Source: Canicola haemoglobinophilus
Lineage (GTDB): Bacteria > Pseudomonadota > Gammaproteobacteria > Enterobacterales > Pasteurellaceae
Direction of reading: 5' to 3'
Assembly: GCF_002015075.1 (NCBI RefSeq)
Contig: NZ_MUXZ01000021.1
Coordinates: 18,495-82,494, forward strand
DNA length: 64,000 bases
Made by a program: the position numbers and the translations under genes. This document shows, piece after piece, positions 19,325-27,207 of the stretch. Each line of letters begins with the position of its first letter. The first letter of the stretch is position 1. The notes beneath the pieces were generated by a model. It saw nothing but the letters and a program-made list of their open reading frames with translations. It did not search any database and was not told the DNA's origin.

Positions 19325-22266
19325 CTATTGAATTTCTCCTACATTAACTGTTGCTTCCGAATGCTGATTACCTAAATTCACATTTTTACACTCTTCCCCA
19401 TCAATACAAACCTGTACATGAACATCTTTTTCATTTTCAACTGATTGTAAAGCCAACTCTGAACTTAATGTTGCTTGATTCTCGGCACTTTGTTGTGATT
19501 GATCTGTAGATAAATTTGTTGCTTGTACACCACTCAAACTATCCACCAAACGAGCTACTTGCTTATCGCTTAAATTTAATCTTTTGGTCGTTCCCGTAAT
19601 GTTAGCTTCTTGCTGTTTATAAGTTCTCGGTCGCTCATAATAAGAAAAATCAGCGTTTTTGGTTTCAATCCCCAAATCTTTCGAACTGTAGTAGGCAGGT
19701 GCCCCATTAGGAGCAATTATCGTTAAAGATAAGTTTTCAAATAACACTTTTGCTTTGGTTGCTGCCAAAGAGAAACCTGTATTGCCAAGCTCTGGGTAAT
19801 CTGCGGTAATATCTACACCATTTTTGTATTTTTCAGGATCATAGCTATTTCCTAGATTCAAAATAGTCACTTTTAAATCATCTTTATCTTTCTCTCCGTG
19901 CCAGCGTGAATTACCGTTGGTACGTACGGTATAACCATCATCAGTCTTAATAAAAACACTACTTTTATTTTTACCGAGTAAATCGCCAACAAAGAACAAT
20001 CCTGCGGCAGTACCGAATTTTTTATCAATTTTTGCCCCTCGAATATTCAAATGACTGTTATCTAACTGCGTATCACCATTAATACTCACTTTCGGGATAG
20101 TAGGAAACTCACTATCATATTTCCAATTTTTAGCAAAATTCAAATTAATCGTTGAGTCTTTTAATCGAATATTTTTTGCCATTAAGTGTAAAAATCCATC
20201 ATCAATAGATAAATTAGAATTATTGATCTGAATAGTCGTTTCTAAATGTTTTCTATCTTGCTCTACAATCCAACTGTCTGTTACATCTAAAAATTCGCGG
20301 GCAATATTGCTATCTAAATCAGATGTCGCTTTCCAACGACGACAACGCTCACAGTCTTGATCTTTTTCTGAACGAGAAATCCGCTCTTCAAGATCTTTTA
20401 TGCCATATTCCCAACCTGTTTTTTTATTTTCAGCACCATACTTACGACTATTACCACCATGAAGGGATAAATTCATGCGCCCTTTATGTTCAACGTGATC
20501 AAAGTCTACTGTCTTAAAGCCCCCTGCAACAACAAAATCATCAATGTTACTGAGCGTTACATTCTTCAAACTCACATCAAAATAGCTACGTTGCTCATCT
20601 TCCGTAGAAGCAATATTTTGCACATAATCAACATTTCTGCCCGAACGTCCCAAACCGATTGAACCATTGCCTAAATCAATGGTGCTATCGCTAATTGAAA
20701 TTTTTGCATTAGCAGTTTGTGGTACTTTATTTTTATAATCCGTCAGCTGTGCTAAAATCAGCAACCGTCCATTTTCAGATTTAATATTGGCATTTTTAAG
20801 ATCAATACCACTGCCTGTGCTTAAAGATAATAAGCTATCAGTATTTTTAAAATGAGAAACATTGAAATGCCCCGTCCAATGGAAACCACCATAATTTATA
20901 GCACTTCCCGAAGTATCAGGCGTAGATTTAAGTTCACTCGTCCACTATTACCCAACATTGAGGCTAATGTATCGTTACTAATAAAATTCTCTGAATTTCC
21001 GACCGCACTTCCTGTCGTACCTTGATCCCCAATATTGATTTTTCCAAGTAATTCAACATTGAATAAATTATCCTGACGATCAAGTCCACCACCACGATAA
21101 AAACTATCTTCATTATGCTCACCACGAGCAAACTCTCCCTCAAAATGTAACTTATCGATTTTAATATTTGTTTCTTTCGCTAAGATTTTTGACCCTTTTT
21201 GTGATCTAATCTTCACTTGTTTTGAACCTGATTTTTCAGGAGAAGTAAAATCCAGTTTTTGCTGTGCATAAAGATCGCTTTTCGCTCCAAGCTCAATTTT
21301 AGATGCCGAAAGCGTGATTTTGCCATCTGTTGTCCGAGTCGCAGAAGTTGCTTTTACTAAACCATCGTTATTTACCGCCGTATCTAAGACTTGATTAACG
21401 CCTTGAGCAGTCAACTCAACATAGCCATTTTCCGCTATAATAGCTCCCTTATTTTCTATCAAACTTGCTAACGTATTTTTATCTAAATAGACACTGACTG
21501 ATGTTCCTCTATCTCCGCCTAATTCAAGCTCAAAACTCTCACCAGAGGCTAGGATAATTTGTGCTGGAGTGCGGACGGTTTCGTTTACTTCTTGTTCTTC
21601 CCAACGATAGCCGTAACTAGAATATAGTCCATCACATAAATAATCTTGTCCACCTGTACAAACTCTTTCTTTTCTAGTGGTAGTTTTCTCAAAATTCTTC
21701 GCTTTTAGCTCCCCTTCATTTTTGACTTTATCGCCAACAAAAACAATAAAGCCATTTTCGCCATCAGCATAAATTTTACCGCGATTGACAATTTCGCCCT
21801 CATTTTTATTCTTATCTTTATTAACTCGAACAAATTTCAGTTTGTTATTATCAAGTGCTTGAGCGTTTTCTAATTCTTTCGTTGTGGCTAAAATTGCACC
21901 AACGTTAACTTGAGAAGTTTCAGAGAAAATAACTCCATTGGGATTGGCTAAAAATACTCGACCATTAGCTTTTAATTTACCTTGAATTTGACTGGCGTTC
22001 CCCCCATTGATGCGGTTATAAGCGATAGATCTTGCCGTAGGCTGTTTAAACTCCACAGTATTTTCTTTTCCAATGTCAAAACTATTCCATTCAATACTCA
22101 CTTGTGGCGTTTTTTGAGTAATCGTCATTTGTGTATTTTGAGTTGCAAATTCAGCAGTCCCTGATTTAACGCTATGACCTTGTGGCAAAGTATTAGTATT
22201 GGCATAAGCAGAAGAACCAGCAAATAAGCCATAAATTGCTAAGCTAATTAAATTTAACCTATTCAT
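19325..22266 (-). pseudogene. hxuA: Heme-hemopexin binding protein HxuA, one-base frameshift
   Basis: Large two-partner-secretion exoprotein that captures host hemopexin so that heme can pass to HxuC. The first part (22266 to 20896, 456 residues) has a signal peptide ending SSAYA and the TPS-domain motifs NSFDIG (61-66) and NPNGVIF (108-114). The second part (to 19325) is beta-helix repeat and ends with a paired-cysteine loop CIDGEEC. The frames join if one A is added to the AAA at 20927-20929 (minus strand), which restores VNLKSTPDTSG; total about 980 residues. As written, a truncated protein would be made. Starts nine bases after hxuB with TAAGGAG. A read error in the A-run is possible. Confidence 0.85.
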
Positions 22267-22275
22267 ATTTTCTCC

Positions 22276-23997
22276 TTAAAACGTTTTCACTAGCGATAAC
22301 CAAAATTGATTATTATCTGTATTTTTTAGTTTTTTACCGACAGGTGTTGCCCATATGAAATTCAAAGAGTAATTATTTACAACGGATAAATTAAACCCTA
22401 AGCCAATACTTTGTAGGCTAACACTGTTATCTACGCTATCATCAAGTGATTTCGTATCTTTGTAATAAGATCCAAATCCAGCATCATAAAAAGCAGATGT
22501 TGTTAAAATACTTTCTTTAAATAAGGGAAGGTAATGTTTAATTTCTGTTTGCAAAATATGCCCTTTATCAACAGACGCAACACCCGACTGATATCCTCTT
22601 ACACCATAAAGCCCACCTAACAACATTTTTTGTGAACTGTCTAAATTTTTATCAGAAAATTGCCCATTAAGAGATAAATTTAATGCAAAAGATTTTGGCA
22701 AACTTTGCTCATGAGAAAAAGTATAGTTAAAAACGGTAAAACTTTGTTTAGGTTTAAAATTATCCGCTTGATATTGTGATTGTTCATTGGTGTGATTATT
22801 CTGATGTCCAAAGTTAATAGTTGCAGAGAAGTAGGAAACACCATTTTCGACAGAACGCCAAGAACCATAAACACCAAGACCGATTGAATTAACCTTACGT
22901 TTTTGCACTAAACCAACCGCACTTTGTTTATCCGCTAAATTCTGATGATTAAAACTGACTTTAGTATTTAAACGAAAATGTGGCGTGCGAATACTAGGGT
23001 GGGAAATATAAACACCTAACGTATTAGAATTACCATTGGCTTTTAACGCTTTGAAATTACCACCCAATTTATAATTCAAGTAATTACCAATAACACCTAA
23101 TCTTGTGCCGTAACCATCAATCATTGCAGAATAATCTAAACGAGCACTGAATAAATTAGCATTATTTGATCCCAATAAATCCAATTTCAGCTCATCACCA
23201 TATCCAAGCAAATTATTAGCATATGTTCCTGTGGATAAACGGTAGCCACCCGTATCTTTATTCCCCTGATTATCGAACATAGCATAACCGCCGAAACGCT
23301 TACTATCTTGCAGAGAAATAACAAAATCAGTTGTTTCTTTTTGCTTACCCGCTTTAACAGACAAACTAGGCTCGATTCCTTGAATATCATTTAACAACAA
23401 TGCTAATTTTTCTAAATCATCTTTATATACATAAACGGCTTGATCAAAGGTAACATTGTTTATTCTTTCAACAAGTTTACTGTTCAATTTACTATTATTT
23501 TTGATCTCGGTATCACCTATTTTCCCTTTGATCACATAGAAATACACATTTCCATTATCAATTTCCTGTGGTGGCAGAATCGCTTTTGCGACAAGATAAT
23601 TATGAGAACGATAATACTGCGTGATTTGTTCTGCCAATTGAGTTAAATCGTTTACAGAAATTGGCGTGTTGAGATAATGTTGGGTTAAAAAAGATAAATT
23701 TTCCTCGATTGGTTTTCCCTCTAAATCCAATAATGCAATATGTGCAAGGATAAATTTTACCGTGGTTTGTGAACTGCTCGCATGCGTCTGTAAATTGTTA
23801 TTAAACAATTCACCACTCGGTTTTACTTTTTCTGTTTGTAATTGCTGTTGTTTTAACTCTTGATTTAAAAAACCAGCATTAACCACTGGCGTTTTGGTAG
23901 CTGGAGCAACTAGAGCAACTTGTTGAGCATAAATATTAGTAGCAGTAATGTTTAAAAGTGCGGTAAATAAAAGAGAAAATTTCAAATCTATTTTCAT
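22276..23997 (-). CDS. hxuB: HxuB outer-membrane translocator for HxuA
   Basis: TpsB/Omp85-superfamily pore that exports HxuA to the surface. 573 residues: signal peptide (ends near residue 24, NIYA), POTRA domains (about 70-230) and a C-terminal 16-stranded barrel. The VRGY tetrad of loop L6 is at residues 466-469, and the barrel ends in WLSLVKTF with the C-terminal Phe expected of outer-membrane proteins. First gene of the hxuBA operon, with a nine-base gap to hxuA. Divergent from hxuC across a 173-base region. Uptake sequences at 22916 and 23956. Confidence 0.93.
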   Translation of the reverse strand: MKIDLKFSLLFTALLNITATNIYAQQVALVAPATKTPVVNAGFLNQELKQQQLQTEKVKPSGELFNNNLQTHASSSQTTVKFILAHIALLDLEGKPIEENLSFLTQHYLNTPISVNDLTQLAEQITQYYRSHNYLVAKAILPPQEIDNGNVYFYVIKGKIGDTEIKNNSKLNSKLVERINNVTFDQAVYVYKDDLEKLALLLNDIQGIEPSLSVKAGKQKETTDFVISLQDSKRFGGYAMFDNQGNKDTGGYRLSTGTYANNLLGYGDELKLDLLGSNNANLFSARLDYSAMIDGYGTRLGVIGNYLNYKLGGNFKALKANGNSNTLGVYISHPSIRTPHFRLNTKVSFNHQNLADKQSAVGLVQKRKVNSIGLGVYGSWRSVENGVSYFSATINFGHQNNHTNEQSQYQADNFKPKQSFTVFNYTFSHEQSLPKSFALNLSLNGQFSDKNLDSSQKMLLGGLYGVRGYQSGVASVDKGHILQTEIKHYLPLFKESILTTSAFYDAGFGSYYKDTKSLDDSVDNSVSLQSIGLGFNLSVVNNYSLNFIWATPVGKKLKNTDNNQFWLSLVKTF

Positions 23998-24089
23998 AAC
24001 CTTTCAGTATTTCCCTTAGAAGATGATGATTAAATAGACAACATCGTACCCGAAAAAGTAAATAAACAATTATTAATAACAAATTTAAA

Positions 24090-24116
24090 TTGAAAAAAAA
24101 AAAATACTAGTATATT
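24090..24116 (+). promoter_or_regulatory. Possible hxuC promoter with A12 tract in the spacer
   Basis: TTGAAA at 24090-24095 and TATATT at 24111-24116 form a promoter-like pair with a 15-base spacer. Twelve consecutive A (24093-24104) overlap the -35 box and the spacer, so gain or loss of bases would change the spacing. Confidence 0.5.
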
Positions 24117-24170
24117 CTTAAACAAATTCAGGTAGTTAGTTATTTAAATTTTCATTGGAGGGATTTGATA

Positions 24171-26393
24171 ATGAAGTTTTCCAAAGTTTACTTAGCACTA
24201 TGCTTAACCGTACCCACGGTTGCAAATGCGGCGGAAAAAAATACTATTCAATTAGAACAAATTAGCGTTAGTGCAACTCGCGATCCGAGTTCTTATGCAC
24301 AAATAACTAACAATATTAGCAAAATTGAAAGTAACACTCTTCGCCAAAAGCAACCTACCAGTGTCGCTGATGCGTTAAAAAATCTTGTCAACGTAGATAT
24401 TGCTGGCGGGCAAAGAGCAATTGCACAAAAACCGTTAATTCGTGGTTTAAGCGGAAATCGTGTGGCACAAGTCATTGATGGTGTAAAGCAAAATTTTGAT
24501 TTAGCCCATAGGGGGTCTTATTTCTTACCCGCCTCGTTGATTCAAGAAATTGAAGTGGTTAAAGGACCTGCCAGTACACTTTGGGGAAGTAGTGCTATAG
24601 GGGGTGTTGTAGCAATTAAAACGCCAAATGCGTTGGATTTATTAAAGAGCGGTGAAACGTCGGGGGTAAAACTACGCCAAGGCTATCAATCGGCAAATTC
24701 CCTTTCCGAAAGTGAAATTTCGGCTTATGCGGCAAACGATAAATTCGATGCGTTAATCAGCGGTTATTATAACGATGCCGATCAGTTGCGTTTAGCCCAT
24801 GGCAAAAAGTTGCCTGATAGTGCTTATAGCCAAAAAGGGGGGTTAATTAAATTAGGTTGGCAAATTGATGAAGGGCAACGTTTAGAACTTTCACATCGGT
24901 TAAGCAAAGCAAAACAGACCGCACCTTCTAACAATGAAGCAATCAGTGAATTTACCAATGAGCAAATCAATCAATTAATTGCAGAGTTCCATAGAAATAA
25001 TCCCCCCCCTCCAAGCCCACCATCTATGCCTGGTAAACCGCCTTCGTCTATGTTTAGCCCTGAATTGCAAGCATTTCTTAAAAAAACTATTGATTTTTAC
25101 AACAGTATCTCTTCTCGCTTAGGCTCTGTTAGCTATTTATCGGAGCAAAAAATTAGCGATCAAAGCACCGCACTTAACTATTATTTAACGCCTGAAAATA
25201 ATCCTTATGTCAATGCTCAAGCTACGTTATACCATAACCAAACGATAGAAAAAGAAAGTCGTGTGTTCAGCGGTTTGAAAGATGTAACAAAATTGACGAC
25301 TCAAGGCATTAACTTGCGTAATAGTAGTTTCTTTGACCAGTTAAACCTTACTTACGGGGTCGATTATGCTCAAGACCATGCACAAACAGAGCGAGGAACT
25401 AACGCAAAAGATGGCAAATTCCGCCCCAACCCTTATGACGCAACCTCTCAAAGCACAGGTGTTTATTTAATCGCTCACTTACCTTTGTTCAATGAAAAAG
25501 TCATTTTTTCGCCGAGTATTCGTTACGATCATTTTAAATCTCAAAGTGCAAAGACAAAATACACTGAACACAATTGGTCAACCTCAGCCAATCTGACTTG
25601 GAAAGCAACAAATTGGTTAGATTTGACCGCTCTTTATAATGAAGCTTTCCGAGCCCCTTCTTTGCAAGAACGTTTTGTTAGCGGAGCACATTTTGGTCTC
25701 AATGGCAGCGGCGGTGGTGGCAATGGCGGTTTTCAGCAACAAAATGTATTTAAAGCCAATCCAAACCTTAAAGCGGAAATTGCTCAAAATAAAGAAATTA
25801 CCGCAAGATTGCATGTTGATAATGTTTTTAGTCAAGATGATAAATTTCAATTGAGTACAACTTATTTCCAAAATGATGTGAAAGATTTTATTCAGTTAGA
25901 AGTGTTCAAAGAAATGCGTTTTGATCTTACTGAGTTTGTTCCAAAAATCTCACAATATCAAAACATTGCCAATGCTCGCCTGAGAGGTTTTGAATTAGAA
26001 ACGCAATATCAAACTAATCGCTTAGATTTAGCCTTTGGCTATGGACAAACTCGTGGCAAAGATAAAAATACACAACAATATCTATCCAATATTGCAGCTG
26101 ATAAATTCACTGTTGCGATCAATTATGAATTGGTTAAAGATAAATTTACGGTTGGTTCTCGAGTTAGTCATTATCGTCCACAGAATCGTGTGCCACAAAA
26201 TCATGCTGTAACTTATGCTGGTTACACCCTGACAGATATTAGTGCAACCTATGCGCCACTCAAAGGTGAATGGAGCAATTTACGCATCGATTTTGCAATC
26301 GAAAACTTATTTGATAAAAAATACCAACCAGCCTTTAGTTTAATAGAAGGTAGCGGTAGAAATGTTAAACTAAGTCTTGGTTACCGTTTCTAA
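24171..26393 (+). CDS. hxuC: TonB-dependent heme receptor HxuC
   Basis: Outer-membrane receptor importing heme released from hemopexin. Start at ATG 24171 with GGAGGG upstream (a TTG two codons earlier is unlikely); 740 residues. Signal peptide ends TVANA, followed by the plug with KPLIRGLSGNRVAQVIDGV and VVKGPASTLWGS; then a 22-strand barrel ending LGYRF. The heme-receptor signature FRAP lies near residue 493 and NPNL near 530. It fits HxuC closely along its length, except for a proline-rich insert near residues 276-293 encoded by a C8 tract. Here it diverges from hxuB rather than leading a single hxuCBA transcript. Confidence 0.92.
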   Translation: MKFSKVYLALCLTVPTVANAAEKNTIQLEQISVSATRDPSSYAQITNNISKIESNTLRQKQPTSVADALKNLVNVDIAGGQRAIAQKPLIRGLSGNRVAQVIDGVKQNFDLAHRGSYFLPASLIQEIEVVKGPASTLWGSSAIGGVVAIKTPNALDLLKSGETSGVKLRQGYQSANSLSESEISAYAANDKFDALISGYYNDADQLRLAHGKKLPDSAYSQKGGLIKLGWQIDEGQRLELSHRLSKAKQTAPSNNEAISEFTNEQINQLIAEFHRNNPPPPSPPSMPGKPPSSMFSPELQAFLKKTIDFYNSISSRLGSVSYLSEQKISDQSTALNYYLTPENNPYVNAQATLYHNQTIEKESRVFSGLKDVTKLTTQGINLRNSSFFDQLNLTYGVDYAQDHAQTERGTNAKDGKFRPNPYDATSQSTGVYLIAHLPLFNEKVIFSPSIRYDHFKSQSAKTKYTEHNWSTSANLTWKATNWLDLTALYNEAFRAPSLQERFVSGAHFGLNGSGGGGNGGFQQQNVFKANPNLKAEIAQNKEITARLHVDNVFSQDDKFQLSTTYFQNDVKDFIQLEVFKEMRFDLTEFVPKISQYQNIANARLRGFELETQYQTNRLDLAFGYGQTRGKDKNTQQYLSNIAADKFTVAINYELVKDKFTVGSRVSHYRPQNRVPQNHAVTYAGYTLTDISATYAPLKGEWSNLRIDFAIENLFDKKYQPAFSLIEGSGRNVKLSLGYRF
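25002..25009 (+). repeat. C8 homopolymer inside hxuC
   Basis: Eight consecutive C encode prolines near residue 278 in a variable surface-loop region of the receptor. The frame is open at this length; a change by one or two bases would truncate the protein, so it is a candidate contingency locus. Confidence 0.75.
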
Positions 26394-26411
26394 CCAAAAT
26401 TAAATTCACAA

Positions 26412-26446
26412 CAAAAAACCTTGTAAAATTTTACAAGGTTTTTTTA
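26412..26446. terminator. Terminator between hxuC and rlmB
   Basis: AAAAAACCTTGTAAA / TTTACAAGGTTTTTT stem with a three-base loop, effective in both directions between convergent genes. Confidence 0.9.
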
Positions 26447-26461
26447 CTTTTTCTGTTTAGC

Positions 26462-27205
26462 TTAAGCATAGACTTGTAATCTTTGTCGCACAATTTCAAA
26501 TAAACAAACTCCTGTGGCAACAGAAACATTTAATGAAGAAACCGAACCAGCCATAGGAATACTAATTAATTGATCGCAAGTTTCACGTGTTAAACGGCGC
26601 ATTCCATCGCCTTCCGCCCCCATTACTAATGCTAAACCACCTGTCAATTTTGCTTCATATAAGGTTGCAGTCGCCTCGCCTGCGGTACCCACTACCCAAA
26701 TGTTATGTTGTTGTAGATTGCGTAAAGTGCGGGCTAAATTTGTTACACGAATAAGTGGCACAACCTCTGCTGCCCCACAAGCGACTTTACGAGCAACAGA
26801 AGTGAGTTGTGCGGATTTATCTTTAGGCACAATTACTGCACAAACGCCTGCCGCATCTGCCGAACGCAAGCAAGCTCCTAGATTGTGTGGATCTGTTATT
26901 CCATCAAGCACTAGCAATAATGGATCTGTTTGTGTTTGTAAGATGTAATCTAAGTCGTTTTCATTCCGCTCTTTTGCAGGTTGAATTTTTGCAATAATTC
27001 CTTGATGCACTTCGCCATTAGCTTTTTTATCCAAGGCATCACGGTTCAAAAATTGTACACTTATACCTAAATTATAAAGTTCATTTAACACAGGCTGTAA
27101 GCGTTTATCCTCTCGCCCTTTTAATACATAGACTTCGATCAAACGCTCCGAGGCGTTTGCTAAAAATGCTTGTACTGCATGAATACCATAAATACTTTCT
27201 GCCAT
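26462..27205 (-). CDS. rlmB: 23S rRNA 2'-O-methyltransferase (Gm2251)
   Basis: SpoU/TrmH-family enzyme methylating the ribose of G2251 in the peptidyl-transferase P loop. 247 residues: small N-terminal substrate-binding domain starting ESIYGIHAVQAFL and a trefoil-knot SPOUT domain with motif 1 LDGITDPHNLGACLRSA, motif 2 LVMGAEGDGMRR and motif 3 ISIPMAGSVSSLNVSVA. It starts two bases after the rnr stop; the pair is a conserved rnr-rlmB operon. Confidence 0.96.
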   Translation of the reverse strand: MAESIYGIHAVQAFLANASERLIEVYVLKGREDKRLQPVLNELYNLGISVQFLNRDALDKKANGEVHQGIIAKIQPAKERNENDLDYILQTQTDPLLLVLDGITDPHNLGACLRSADAAGVCAVIVPKDKSAQLTSVARKVACGAAEVVPLIRVTNLARTLRNLQQHNIWVVGTAGEATATLYEAKLTGGLALVMGAEGDGMRRLTRETCDQLISIPMAGSVSSLNVSVATGVCLFEIVRQRLQVYA

Positions 27206-27207
27206 GG

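Noticed and set aside
20896..22266. Reading the two hxuA frames as two separate filamentous-hemagglutinin-like genes
   Set aside because: The frames join as one HxuA with a single base added; the second part has no start codon or ribosome-binding site.
24001..24089. Fur box between hxuB and hxuC
   Set aside because: The AT-rich sequence matches the 19-base Fur consensus at only about half of the positions, no better than its surroundings.
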